From JAQVHD01 sp035369485 (GTDB lineage Bacteria; Patescibacteriota; Minisyncoccia; UBA6257; JAAZHW01), in NCBI GenBank assembly GCA_035369485.1, contig DAOSMC010000004.1, forward strand, positions 1-37,999: 37,999 bases of DNA. The letters are read 5' to 3'. The position numbers were made by a program, and so were the translations under genes. Positions 16,644 to 24,443 of this stretch are shown piece by piece. The notes beneath the pieces are model-generated. The model saw only the letters and a program-made list of their open reading frames with translations, was not told the origin of the DNA and made no database searches. Each line of letters starts with the position of its first letter. The first letter of the stretch is position 1.

Positions 16644-17008
16644 CTCAAACTCATTTCATTCGTTTGTGTTCAGGGACTCGGCTACAAGTCGCTCGAGCTT
16701 CCGCTCTCGCGCTCGCAGCCCGCCGCTCGCTGGGCTCCTCGCCAACTCGCTCGTCGCCCATAGCTGCGCGCTTCTCGTCCCCACGCAAGCCAAGCAGTTG
16801 GCTTGCTCCTCGGCTCAAACTCATTTCATTCGTTTGTGTTCAGGGACTCGGCTACAAGTCGCTCGAGCTTCCGCTCTCGCGCTCGCAGCCCGCCGCTCGC
16901 TGGGCTCCTCGCCAACTCGCTCGTCGCCCATAGCTGCGCGCTTCTCGTCCCCACGCAAGCCAAGCAGTTGGCTTGCTCCTCGGCTCAAACTCATTTCATT
17001 CGTTTGTG
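16644..17008. repeat. GC-rich 170-bp tandem duplication beside tRNA-Leu
   Basis: Two apparently identical 170-bp units (16644-16813 and 16814-16983) are followed by 25 bp of a third that runs into the tRNA-Leu 3' end. The unit is far richer in G+C than its surroundings, with runs of CTCG, and carries a 9-bp stem (16785-16806, repeated at 16955-16976; arm GCAAGCCAA). Read toward the tRNA's own direction, each unit ends with CGAGTCCCT, a few bases, then CACAAACG. The tRNA 3' end plus flank has the same two words. The unit may therefore have formed by duplication through the tRNA tail. Open frames here are compositional artefacts. Confidence 0.9.
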
Positions 17009-17090
17009 CCGAGGGAGGGACTCGAACCCTCAACCCCCAAAGGGGACTAGGTCCTAAGCCTAGCGCGTCTGCCAATTCCGCCACCTCGGC
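17007..17090 (-). tRNA. tRNA-Leu (anticodon UAG)
   Basis: An 84-nt class II tRNA on the minus strand: acceptor GCCGAGG/CCTCGGC with discriminator A, D-arm TGGCGGAATTGGCAGAC, anticodon arm CTAGG-CTTAGGA-CCTAG giving UAG, long variable arm, and T-arm GAGGG-TTCGAGT-CCCTC. No CCA is encoded. The 170-bp repeats lie directly behind its 3' end. Confidence 0.95.
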
Positions 17091-17219
17091 AAATTTTATT
17101 GTACAAAAGACGATCAATAATTTAGAAAAAATTTTTATTTTTACTTTATATTAACTCTGATTTAAGTTATAGCGTTTCAACATTTTGTGCATAAGGAAAA
17201 TCTAAGCGCAAAACATACT

Positions 17220-18167
17220 CTATCTTACCACAATAAGATTCAACAGCTCTTCAAAGGCTTGTTTGCTGGTTGCTACGAGAAAATAATACTCATTACCATA
17301 GAAAGCATAATAAAATTCCGCACCAGTTGAAAATTTTAGTACCGAAGCATTCAAAGGGCCGATTGTTTGTGGAAGAAAAGGAGAGTTAGGTTTGCCGGGA
17401 TTTTGCAAATATTGATAAGTTAACAGCTCTGTATTATTGAGAATATAGTTTTCAAATGCTCTAGAAAAATCCTGTTTTAATTTTGGCAGTACAAGCGGGT
17501 TAGATTTTGCAGTATCAATTTTTGTGACATAAGCGATTGATTTTGAACCACTGTTGTCAGTAAAGACAATAAAAGAAAATCTATTTTCCCATTGTGGCCG
17601 TTCGGCAGCTGTAATGCCCTTAAAATGGTCAAAAAGAACATCAAAAAATTCACTTGCTGTTACAAGCGAGCCGTTGTTTTTTACAAAAACCAATTCTTTG
17701 GTTTTTTGAGGCTCGGAAATGGTATAGAATTGCTTTACTAAAATATCTTCAAATCCATTCAAAGTTAAATCAAACGAAACCCATTCCTGAACACCGTTAA
17801 AATTACGCAAAAGAGATGAATATTGAGGTGTGAGAGAGGGCGTGGCAATAGGCGGTGATGTTTGAGGTTTGTGACTAATATAGAATACTAATCCAACTAT
17901 AATGCCTATTCCAACAATGGTTGCGATAATGATGATGGGTACTTTATTTTTTTTCTGAGCGATATTAGAAGTATCCGTTTGGGTGGGAAAGAATGTTACT
18001 GCGTTCTTGTTACCTTCATTGTGAATACTTCGATTTATTTCTTCTGGGGTGCGGCCGAGAACTTTGCCGCTGATAAAACCGCCACCGCTTTTGCGCATAT
18101 CTTCCACATCGGTTTCTAAAGTGCGAATTTTAATTTGAGAAGGCGGTTTTCTTAAAATTTCCGGCAT
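17220..18167 (-). CDS. Membrane-anchored protein of unknown function
   Basis: No named family is recognised. About 315 residues: a cytoplasmic N-terminus with KIRTLETDVEDMRKSGGG, a segment that recurs in membrane proteins of Parcubacteria-like genomes (from memory, unchecked), one transmembrane helix at about 76-98 (VPIIIIATIVGIGIIVGLVFY), a Pro/Ser/Thr linker (TSPPIATPSLTPQ), and an extracytoplasmic domain of about 200 residues with an alpha/beta-looking pattern. ATG 18167 starts MPEILRKPPS. An in-frame TTG three codons upstream is less likely. It lies downstream of the permease/MgtC group on the same strand, about 60 nt away. Confidence 0.55.
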   Translation of the reverse strand: MPEILRKPPSQIKIRTLETDVEDMRKSGGGFISGKVLGRTPEEINRSIHNEGNKNAVTFFPTQTDTSNIAQKKNKVPIIIIATIVGIGIIVGLVFYISHKPQTSPPIATPSLTPQYSSLLRNFNGVQEWVSFDLTLNGFEDILVKQFYTISEPQKTKELVFVKNNGSLVTASEFFDVLFDHFKGITAAERPQWENRFSFIVFTDNSGSKSIAYVTKIDTAKSNPLVLPKLKQDFSRAFENYILNNTELLTYQYLQNPGKPNSPFLPQTIGPLNASVLKFSTGAEFYYAFYGNEYYFLVATSKQAFEELLNLIVVR

Positions 18168-18227
18168 ACATTTCAATTATATCTATTAAAAATTAAAAAT
18201 AAAGGCAATTTCTTTTAGAACAACGAT

Positions 18228-19397
18228 TTAAGCAATTGTTCTTAAGACTTCTAATGCTGCGCCGAGAATTAATAAAGCCACTAATATAAATCTCAAAACA
18301 TTTGGAATTTTTAAGACAAAAGGAGGCTGAGTAGCACCGTTGGTTTGGGCTTTTTTATGAATGAGAAAAGTAATTAAACTTTCAATTCCTAAAACTACCG
18401 CTCCCAAAAAACCGATCACTTTAATAAAATCATGGGCGCCTAATTGGTAAAGAATGAGGGGTAAAAAAATAGCGATCAGCCAGGCAACCCATTGTTTCAT
18501 ATGCAAATCAAAAAAGAGAGAATTTTTAAAATTTAAAGATAAAATAAAATATGAAGTAAGAATTAATAAAATGCCCAATAAATCAGTCGCAATGCCCAAA
18601 AGAGGATTAATGCTAATAAGTTGAGGCACAAGATCAACGCCAATGTTTTGGACTCCCAACAAACCTATGGCGCCGAGACAAAATATAAGATAAAGCAAAG
18701 CAGGGATAACGCTGCCCCAGACGATGGGTTTTTTAAAATTAATATCTTTGGGAGTAAGTGATTTTTTTTGAAAATAGGAATAAATTTCAGGCACAGCCGA
18801 GGCTCCTGATAGGGCAAAGAGTAATACTCCATAAGGCAGGAGTAATTGAGAAGCATTGATTAACGGCACATGTGCTAAATTTAATTGAGGAATGCCTAGA
18901 ATAAAAAAAACCGCAATGAGCATTACAATTAAAATTAAACTAATTGTTTCTCCTTTGCCAATAAATTTTATTCCCGGCAGTGCGCCCAATGAACCAATAA
19001 CCCAAAACAGTAAAACGGATTGAGTTTGATTTAAAGGATAATGTATAATCTGAGAAAAATTTTGGAGAAATTGGCCACCTAAAATTAAATAAGCAAGAAG
19101 ACATCCGCCAATACTGATAAAACTGGTAATAGTAATTAATGTTTTTGCCCAATGTCCCAGATAGATTTCAGCCATACCAATAAAACGATGTTCGCCTTCA
19201 GTGCGGAGCAGAGATTCGCCATAAGCCAGATGAGTGACGGTGCAAATTGCAGTGACTAAAATTAAAAAAATAACAAATAAAAAAGACCCTGCATTTATAA
19301 AAACAAAGGGCAAACTAAACATACCGGCACCTAAAATGGTGCCAGCTAAAATAGTAGAAGCCGCAAAATAATTAGCAAGTTTTTTAGATAAACTCAT
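18228..19397 (-). CDS. Amino-acid permease (aromatic amino-acid / AAAP-APC type)
   Basis: A 389-residue polytopic membrane protein with about 11 hydrophobic helices. The N-terminal ILAGTILGAGMFSLPFVF carries the G-x-G-x-(F/L)-x-LP signature of helix 1 in the Trp/Tyr permease and related AAAP/APC families, where broken helix 1 binds the amino acid. The central helix LLFALSGASAVPEI is also typical. It likely imports an amino acid by proton or sodium symport, which would suit an organism with reduced biosynthesis. The specific substrate is not readable. Its start overlaps the end of the MgtC gene by 14 nt, so the two are coupled. Confidence 0.85.
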   Translation of the reverse strand: MSLSKKLANYFAASTILAGTILGAGMFSLPFVFINAGSFLFVIFLILVTAICTVTHLAYGESLLRTEGEHRFIGMAEIYLGHWAKTLITITSFISIGGCLLAYLILGGQFLQNFSQIIHYPLNQTQSVLLFWVIGSLGALPGIKFIGKGETISLILIVMLIAVFFILGIPQLNLAHVPLINASQLLLPYGVLLFALSGASAVPEIYSYFQKKSLTPKDINFKKPIVWGSVIPALLYLIFCLGAIGLLGVQNIGVDLVPQLISINPLLGIATDLLGILLILTSYFILSLNFKNSLFFDLHMKQWVAWLIAIFLPLILYQLGAHDFIKVIGFLGAVVLGIESLITFLIHKKAQTNGATQPPFVLKIPNVLRFILVALLILGAALEVLRTIA

Positions 19398-19845
19398 CTT
19401 TTTTAGCCACCTTTTTTTCTAGACGGTTTTCAATAAAGAAATAAAAAACAATTAAAACAATTAAGACAAGGCAGGTTGAAAGAATGGCGAGAGTGTAAAG
19501 TTTAAATCCTACAGCCATGCCAATAGCAGCTGTGACCCACAAACTGGCGGCTGTTGTAATGCCTCGAATTTTTGATTTTTGATAAATAATTACGCCCGCG
19601 CCTATAAAACCAATGCCGACAATAATTTGAGAGGCGATGCGAGAAGGATCAAAAGAAAAATTTGGTATATTGGCGTATCGCAATGCCAATGTTTCAGAAA
19701 TAATAGTGAAAACAGTCGCACTTAAAGAAACCAAAGAATAAGTTCGAAAACCAGCTGGTTTTCGAGCCAATTGTCTTTCTAAGCCAATTAACGACCCCAA
19801 AAATAAGGAGAGTAGTAATTGGCTTAACATAATAAGATCATTCAT
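19384..19845 (-). CDS. MgtC/SapB-family membrane protein
   Basis: 153 residues with four or five hydrophobic helices and clear MgtC signatures: LFLGSLIGLERQLARKPAGFRTYSLV (split here only for description: the G-x-ERQ and P-AG-RT parts lie at about 18-36), IVGIGFIGAGVII and RGITTAASLWVTAAIG. MgtC proteins help cells cope with low Mg2+ or other envelope stress and are not themselves transporters in studied cases. The typical soluble C-terminal domain of longer MgtC proteins is missing, as in SapB-type short versions. The gene overlaps the permease by 14 nt. Confidence 0.9.
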   Translation of the reverse strand: MNDLIMLSQLLLSLFLGSLIGLERQLARKPAGFRTYSLVSLSATVFTIISETLALRYANIPNFSFDPSRIASQIIVGIGFIGAGVIIYQKSKIRGITTAASLWVTAAIGMAVGFKLYTLAILSTCLVLIVLIVFYFFIENRLEKKVAKKDEFI

Positions 19846-19865
19846 TATTGAAGGAAGTTTTTATT

Positions 19866-20153
19866 TTATTCGACCAAATAAACTTCGTTGCCGTCGTGTA
19901 CTTTTTGATCCACTTTAATTCCCACCTCATCGCCTTTTTTTGCTTTTTGAACGGATTGATGCTCTATTTGAATAGAAGTAATATCTTGTTCAAAAAGATC
20001 ACCCAAATTACTGCGGAAAAGAACGCGATCACCCACTGAAAGAGGTGCTTTTAATTTTAAGGCGGCTACTCCGATTTTATCGAAATAATGAGTAACGATG
20101 CCAATCAATTTTTCTTTCTTTTCTTTGGTTTGAGAGTTTGCTTTTTTAGGCAT
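19866..20153 (-). CDS. Small EF-Tu-domain-2-like beta-barrel protein
   Basis: A 95-residue protein with a basic start (MPKKANSQTKEKKEK) followed by a beta-rich domain: IGIVTHYFDKIGVAAL, LSVGDRVLF, ITSIQIEHQSVQKAKKGDEVGIKV. The order G-x-V-x-H-Y...L-x-x-GD...I-x-S-I-Q...A-x-KGDEVGI is that of domain 2 of translational GTPases. Stand-alone versions are often annotated as translation-elongation-factor-like proteins in CPR bacteria and archaea. It has no GTPase domain. A direct repeat (ATAATGTACTTA) follows at 20181-20207. The role is unknown, and RNA or protein binding is a guess. Confidence 0.75.
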   Translation of the reverse strand: MPKKANSQTKEKKEKLIGIVTHYFDKIGVAALKLKAPLSVGDRVLFRSNLGDLFEQDITSIQIEHQSVQKAKKGDEVGIKVDQKVHDGNEVYLVE

Positions 20154-20204
20154 AATGTTTTTTTAAAATCGACCTTTTATATAATGTACTTATATATAAT
20201 GTAC

Positions 20205-20771
20205 TTATTGATTATTTGTTTTTTCTTCCAAAATATTTTCGATTAGTTCTTCAATTAAAGCTTTTGGATCACTGTTAAAAACAACTGAGCCGGGACCGCG
20301 AAATGCTTTATCAATAATTTGACGAATCATATCGGCTATTCCACCTGTGCCTTCCAAAACTCCTGTTAATTTATTTTCTTCAAAAGCTACGGTAAATTCA
20401 TTTAGTGTTCCTATACGTCCGCAAATAGTAATAACAGCATCTGCCGAACGAGTGAGTAGGAGATTTCGGCCAGCATACCCCGCGCCAGTATAAATGATTA
20501 AATCATGATAATCGATAGGAAGGTGGTATTTATTAATATGTTCTTTTTCAGAAATGGCCGGCGACAAACCAATAACCATTCCTCCAGCTTGTTTTGCTGC
20601 TTTGGCGACCCAATAAGGTGCACCTGTTGTAGCACCAGTGACGACAATACAGTCATGTTTAGCCAATTCTTCACCCAGCTTCATCGAAAGCTCCATAGCG
20701 TTAGCGCTACAATGGCCTGTTTCAGCAGCGCCTGAGATGGCGATTTTAATTTTAGATTTAAAAATTTCCAT
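20205..20771 (-). CDS. SLOG/LOG-like Rossmann-fold protein
   Basis: A 188-residue Rossmann-like protein related to TIGR00725/LOG families. Signatures: IKIAISGAAETGHCS at the start, VVTGATTGAPYWVAKAA, VIGLSPAIS, and GRIGTLNEFTVAFEENK. The last corresponds to the PGGxGTxxE nucleotide-binding/catalytic motif, with PGG changed to CGR. Characterised LOG enzymes release the base from nucleoside monophosphates, and SLOG relatives bind nucleotide ligands. The altered motif makes a binding role as likely as catalysis. About 50 nt separate it from the EF-Tu-like gene on the same strand. Confidence 0.75.
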   Translation of the reverse strand: MEIFKSKIKIAISGAAETGHCSANAMELSMKLGEELAKHDCIVVTGATTGAPYWVAKAAKQAGGMVIGLSPAISEKEHINKYHLPIDYHDLIIYTGAGYAGRNLLLTRSADAVITICGRIGTLNEFTVAFEENKLTGVLEGTGGIADMIRQIIDKAFRGPGSVVFNSDPKALIEELIENILEEKTNNQ

Positions 20772-20897
20772 ATAGACAATTATATCAAAAAAAATTTAAA
20801 ATTCAAAAAGCAAAAGCTATTATGGACCACTTACCTTTTTTATTTGATTACTTCTTTTTAAATTAAATACGGCGGGGAAAATTAATGATATAGAATA

Positions 20898-20919
20898 AAA
20901 GAGCGATTACTCGCTCTTT
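20898..20919 (-). terminator. Terminator after the Cys-rich small protein gene
   Basis: A 9-bp perfect stem (20898-20906 with 20911-20919; arm AAAGAGCGA, loop TTAC). On the minus strand the stem is followed by a T-rich stretch, 16 nt after the stop of the 82-residue protein. Confidence 0.75.
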
Positions 20920-20935
20920 CTGTTTTGGAGTCACA

Positions 20936-21184
20936 TTAAAGCTCAATTAATTTTTTAATTGTTGGATCATTAAAATTAATAATCCAAGCCGCTCCTTCTT
21001 TGCTAAAACCATAGCGGACAGCGTTAGAAAGACCAAGCACTCTGCAGCTGCTTTTATCTCTGACATAAACAATGATATTTTTTTGATCAAGATATCTGCC
21101 CTTGATATTTTTGCAGCGGCAACTTTTTAAACGTTTTGTCAGTGGCACAACCGAATGGCATAAATCACAAGCTAGAAGTTTCAT
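20936..21184 (-). CDS. Small Cys-rich protein, possible zinc ribbon
   Basis: No family is recognised. 82 residues start MKLLACDLCHSVVPL with a CxxC pair, followed by SCRCKN (CxC), which together could bind zinc. The rest (KGRYLDQKNIIVYVRDKSSCRVLGLSNAVRYG, described in parts) alternates strand-like and polar stretches. It has a strong Shine-Dalgarno sequence, GGGAGG, 5 nt before the ATG, and its own terminator, so it is a stand-alone transcription unit and very likely real. tRNA-Lys lies about 110 nt upstream on the same strand. Confidence 0.65.
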   Translation of the reverse strand: MKLLACDLCHSVVPLTKRLKSCRCKNIKGRYLDQKNIIVYVRDKSSCRVLGLSNAVRYGFSKEGAAWIINFNDPTIKKLIEL

Positions 21185-21293
21185 TTTTACCTCCCATTGA
21201 AAATTATTAATGTGCTATCATTATTTTTCCTTCCGATTTTTGATGTTGAATTTTTTAATTACTATGATGTTTCCGTGCGTTTATTTTTTGTAG

Positions 21294-21366
21294 TCCGCCC
21301 AGCAGGACTCGAACCTGCAACCGTTTGCTTAAGAGGCAACTGCTCTACCGATTGAGCTATGGGCGG
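21294..21366 (-). tRNA. tRNA-Lys (anticodon CUU)
   Basis: A 73-nt cloverleaf on the minus strand: acceptor CCGCCCA/TGGGCGG, D-arm GCTC/GAGC, anticodon loop CTCTTAA giving CUU (codon AAG), T-arm GCAGG-TTCGAGT-CCTGC, discriminator A. The outermost anticodon-stem pair is a G-A mismatch. No CCA is encoded. Confidence 0.92.
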
Positions 21367-21483
21367 ATTTATATTTAGATCCAAAGTTTTAAAATAAAAA
21401 TGGGGGATTTATAAAATTAAACAGGCAAATTGTAGTTTAAACTCTTTTTATCTTACCTAAAAATTTTATTTTCTTCAAGAAAA

Positions 21484-21510
21484 AACAGACCCATTAAATT
21501 AGGGCCTGTT
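21484..21510 (-). terminator. Terminator overlapping the plsC stop codon
   Basis: A 9-bp stem (21502-21510 with 21484-21492; one G-U pair in the RNA) followed on the minus strand by five T. The loop and one arm include the last codons and stop of the acyltransferase gene. Confidence 0.65.
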
Positions 21511-22170
21511 GATATTTTTTTGAGCAACCTCTGCAATTTTATCCATAATTTTATTAGTGGCTTGGATAAGAATTTGAGGATTGGCGTCGATTTCGCGTTG
21601 TGATTGAGATTGAAACTGGAATGGTTTGCCGATCACAAGATTTTTACTCGCGAAAAAACCGAGTAGCCCTTCTTTAAATCCCGAAGTTCTGGGACCAAAA
21701 GAGCCAATAGGGATAATACAACATCCGCTAAGAAGAGCAATAACTGCAGCGCCTCTTCTGCCTCGTTTTAATACTTTTTTGGGATTGCGACCGCCTTCGG
21801 GAAAAATAACTACAGCGTTGCCTTTTTGGATTAACTCCGCTGAGCGTTTAAGGCTGCTGCGGTCAGCCGGCAGATAGCCGATACTATCCATTCCGAGAGT
21901 GAGTAGGGCACTAATGAAAGGGTGACGAAAAAATTCATTTTTGAGACGAGGTGAACCGATAAAATAGATCTTGTGATTTTTTGGTTTGAGATGGCGTTGG
22001 AAAAAAGGATAAAGAGCCACGGCAATAATTAAGGGGTCATAATTATTTTGATGATTGGCCACAATAAGAAATCCGCGATCTTTAGGCACATTTTCTAAAC
22101 CTGTTACTTTTTTGAGCTGAGGTCGCATCAACGAATAAATCAACCAATAAAATGTCTTATAGAAAAACAT
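21499..22170 (-). CDS. plsC: 1-acyl-glycerol-3-phosphate acyltransferase (PlsC-like)
   Basis: A 223-residue acyltransferase that would move a fatty acyl chain onto the sn-2 position of lysophosphatidate in phospholipid synthesis at the inner membrane face. The catalytic motif NHQNNYDPLI (NHx4D) lies near 38-44, and the glycerol-phosphate motif VVIFPEGGRN near 122-131. The N-terminus is hydrophobic/aromatic (MFFYKTFYWLIYSL). Other lipid-synthesis genes are not nearby. A clear AAGGAGG stands 4 nt before the ATG. The family also contains enzymes for other acceptors, so the precise substrate is inferred. Confidence 0.88.
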   Translation of the reverse strand: MFFYKTFYWLIYSLMRPQLKKVTGLENVPKDRGFLIVANHQNNYDPLIIAVALYPFFQRHLKPKNHKIYFIGSPRLKNEFFRHPFISALLTLGMDSIGYLPADRSSLKRSAELIQKGNAVVIFPEGGRNPKKVLKRGRRGAAVIALLSGCCIIPIGSFGPRTSGFKEGLLGFFASKNLVIGKPFQFQSQSQREIDANPQILIQATNKIMDKIAEVAQKNINRP

Positions 22171-22291
22171 TCTGCCTCCTTATATAAAATTTTGAAATAA
22201 CCGAATTTACCTTACCACATTTCTTATTTTTTGCAAGACCGCGCATAATTAGAACACATTAGAAAGTTGTCATTTCGGTCACTTTTTTGTT

Positions 22292-22408
22292 GTCATTCTG
22301 GACACAGCTCCGTCTAACCGGCAGGTAGGAGAGAATCCCACCCACAGCAGTAATTATCGATTATTGCTGAAAGCCGTGGGATCCCTCGGACTTCGTCCTC
22401 GGGATGAC
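22292..22408. repeat. MITE-like palindromic element, reverse orientation
   Basis: GTCATTCTGGAC at the left and CCTCGGGATGAC at the right are the family ends, with GGGATCC, AAGCC and AGCAAT core words in reverse order compared with 6233-6333. It stands between plsC and tRNA-Arg(UCG), in a region of about 300 bp with no gene. Confidence 0.75.
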
Positions 22409-22469
22409 AAGGGGAAAACAGGATAACAATAAAAAATTTTTCAGGATGATGATTTCGAATTTTTGATCG

Positions 22470-22541
22470 TGCCCCCGGGAGGATTCGAACCCCCAATTCC
22501 AGTTCCGAAGACTGGCGTGATATCCATTTCACCACGAGGGC
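22470..22541 (-). tRNA. tRNA-Arg (anticodon UCG)
   Basis: A 72-nt cloverleaf on the minus strand: acceptor GCCCTCG/CGGGGGC, D-arm GTGA/TCAC, anticodon arm CCAGT-CTTCGGA-ACTGG giving UCG (codons CGA/CGG), T-arm GGGGG-TTCGAAT-CCTCC, discriminator A, no CCA. With tRNA-Arg(GCG) at 6620 it covers the CGN box. Confidence 0.94.
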
Positions 22542-22590
22542 GCGATAATAATTTATCATTTTTTCTTTGAAAATTCAAATTTTTAAAGAA

Positions 22591-22619
22591 TTGACAGAGT
22601 AAAGTTTTTTGGCTAAAAT
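22591..22619 (+). promoter_or_regulatory. Promoter of the CCA-adding-enzyme gene
   Basis: Consensus TTGACA (22591-22596), a 17-nt spacer and TAAAAT (22614-22619). The -10 ends 7 nt before ATG 22627, implying a leaderless mRNA. A possible TTG start at 22609 falls inside this promoter. Confidence 0.75.
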
Positions 22620-22626
22620 TAAAAAG

Positions 22627-24201
22627 ATGAAAGATGATCAGAAAAACTTTTGGCTTAAAAATCGGATTAATTTAGCTTCGCCCCAATTAGAAGCGTCTCG
22701 GGAAATGACAAAACCAATGGAAATTCCTATTGAAATTAAAAATATTTTAGAGCAATTTAATAAAACCCCTCAAAAGTTCGAGGCTTATCTTGTAGGCGGT
22801 TGTGTGCGTGATGTTTTATTAAAGAAAAAACCTAAAGATTGGGATATTACTACGAATGCCACTCCGCAGGAGATTCAGAAGTTATTTCCCAATAGCTTTT
22901 ATGCAAATGATTTTGGGACTGTTTCGGTTATTACTAATTCCGACGATGAAACCTTGCAAGTTGTAGAAATAACACCATTTCGATTAGAAGGAAAATATTC
23001 AGATAAGCGTCATCCTGATGAAATTAAATTCGCCACAATTTTAGAAGATGATCTTGCGCGTCGAGATTTTACTATTAATGCCATGGCGATTCAAGTCAAA
23101 GATGGGAAATTGAAAATTATTGATTTATTTAATGGTCAGAAAGATTTAAAAAACAAACTTATTCGAGCGGTGGGAGACCCAGAAGAAAGATTTAATGAAG
23201 ATGCTTTAAGATTGATGAGAGCGGTTCGCTTCGCTGCGGAATTAGATTTCCAGATTGAAGAAAAAACCAAAAAAGCTATTGAAAAATTACATAGTAATTT
23301 GGAATGCATTTCCAAAGAGCGGGTCAGAGATGAATTGATAAAAATGTTTCATTGCGAAAATGCTGCTCGCGGTATAGAAATGTTGCATGAGTTAAAACTT
23401 ATGCCTTACGTAATTCCCGAACTAGAAGAGGGGGTTAATGTTGTCGGAGTGACTAAAAAATTAAAAGAGCATATTAAATACGAAAGCCTTACTACTTTTG
23501 AGCATCTTGTTAAAACTTTAGATTATGCTGCCAAAAACAATTTTAATTTAGAAACGCGATTGGCTGCTTTGTTGCATGACGTTGGCAAGCCACTTACAAA
23601 AAAAGGTGAAGGATTAGAAGCAAGTTTTCAAGGTCACGAACGGGTAAGCGCTCAAATGACAAAAGAAATTTTAACTCGTTTACGCTTCCCTAAAAAGACA
23701 ATTGATAAAGTTGTTAAATTAGTTCGCTGGCACTTCTTCTTTTATGATATTAATAAAGTGACACCAGCAGGTGTGAGACGTTTGATTAGAAATGTTGGTC
23801 CTGAAAATATTGATGATTTATTAAAATTGCGAGAAGCTGACCGTAGTGGTTCGGGATTACCAAAAATTTCTTCCTATCGATTGCGCCATTTAAGATATAT
23901 GATTGAAAAAGTAAAAAAAGATCCCATAGAACCAAAAATGTTAAAAATTAAAGGTGATGATGTGATGAAAATTTTGAACATTCCTCCTTCTCCAAAAGTC
24001 GGATGGGTATTAAACATTTTATTGGAAGAAGTATTAGATGATCCAGCAAAAAACAATAGAGAATATTTAGAAAAACGATTGAAAGAATTAGGTAAATTAG
24101 CCGATGAGGATTTAAAAAAGATGGCTGAAGAAGCGAAATCTAAAAAAGAAGAAATAGAAGAAGAAATTGACGAGGAAATGAGAAAAAAATACAATGTCTA
24201 A
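22627..24201 (+). CDS. cca: CCA-adding tRNA nucleotidyltransferase (class II, HD domain)
   Basis: This enzyme family adds or repairs CCA at tRNA 3' ends. About 524 residues. The head domain has YLVGGCVRDVLL and KDWDITTNATP, whose DxD binds metal. RRDFTINAM and EDALRLMRAVRFA continue the conserved series for base recognition and primer binding. A central HD domain (LAALLHDVGKP, GHERVSAQM, LVRWHFF) and an acidic Lys/Glu-rich tail follow. It could instead be a poly(A) polymerase of the same family, but all five tRNAs here lack encoded CCA, so CCA addition is required. The start is set by the promoter. tRNA-Pro follows 11 nt downstream. Confidence 0.9.
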   Translation: MKDDQKNFWLKNRINLASPQLEASREMTKPMEIPIEIKNILEQFNKTPQKFEAYLVGGCVRDVLLKKKPKDWDITTNATPQEIQKLFPNSFYANDFGTVSVITNSDDETLQVVEITPFRLEGKYSDKRHPDEIKFATILEDDLARRDFTINAMAIQVKDGKLKIIDLFNGQKDLKNKLIRAVGDPEERFNEDALRLMRAVRFAAELDFQIEEKTKKAIEKLHSNLECISKERVRDELIKMFHCENAARGIEMLHELKLMPYVIPELEEGVNVVGVTKKLKEHIKYESLTTFEHLVKTLDYAAKNNFNLETRLAALLHDVGKPLTKKGEGLEASFQGHERVSAQMTKEILTRLRFPKKTIDKVVKLVRWHFFFYDINKVTPAGVRRLIRNVGPENIDDLLKLREADRSGSGLPKISSYRLRHLRYMIEKVKKDPIEPKMLKIKGDDVMKILNIPPSPKVGWVLNILLEEVLDDPAKNNREYLEKRLKELGKLADEDLKKMAEEAKSKKEEIEEEIDEEMRKKYNV

Positions 24202-24212
24202 ATAAAACAAAA

Positions 24213-24283
24213 CGGGGTGTAGTATAACGGTAGTACGCTGGGTTCGGGACTCAGTGGCCCGGGTTCAACTCCCGGCACCCCGA
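24213..24283 (+). tRNA. tRNA-Pro (anticodon CGG)
   Basis: A 71-nt cloverleaf: acceptor CGGGGTG/CACCCCG with the C1-G72 pair typical of bacterial tRNA-Pro, short D-arm GTA/TAC, anticodon arm CTGGG-TTCGGGA-CTCAG giving CGG, T-arm CCGGG-TTCAACT-CCCGG, discriminator A, no CCA. It starts 11 nt after the cca stop and may be read through from it. Confidence 0.93.
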
Positions 24284-24292
24284 CTAAATATT

Positions 24293-24327
24293 TGGTCGCA
24301 ATTACTGAACAAAGCGCGACCATTTTT
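24293..24327 (+). terminator. Terminator after tRNA-Pro
   Basis: TGGTCGC (24293-24299) pairs with GCGACCA (24316-24322) across a 16-nt loop and runs into TTTTT, 10 nt after the tRNA. Confidence 0.65.
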
Positions 24328-24358
24328 GACTAGGATAAGAACGAATCGTTTTTTACTT

Positions 24359-24381
24359 CTGCCGCGCCAAAGGCGCGGCAG
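24359..24381. repeat. GC-rich perfect hairpin
   Basis: A 10-bp stem, CTGCCGCGCC with GGCGCGGCAG, loop AAA. No T run follows, so it is not a typical terminator. It stands between tRNA-Pro and the kelch-like gene. Confidence 0.7.
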
Positions 24382-24443
24382 TTGAGATAAATTTTAAAAT
24401 GATTTAAACTTAAAAAAGTCGGAGGAATTAAAATTAAATAGTT

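Noticed and set aside
16644..17008. Possible CRISPR array.
   Set aside because: Units are contiguous 170-bp duplicates with no unique spacers, and no cas-like gene is near.
16633..17154. Overlapping open reading frames on both strands across the GC-rich repeat.
   Set aside because: Several frames are open in the same 170-bp unit, the peptides are low-complexity and self-repeating, and they run into tRNA-Leu. This is a composition effect, not coding.
22314..22559. Minus-strand open frame over the repeat and tRNA-Arg.
   Set aside because: It covers a tRNA gene and a repeat element, so it is not a protein gene.
22609..22627. Upstream TTG start for the CCA-adding enzyme (and the similar TTG starts at 8672 and 30468).
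   Set aside because: Each of these TTG codons falls inside a consensus-like promoter (-35 to -10), so it would not be in the mRNA. The following ATG is used.
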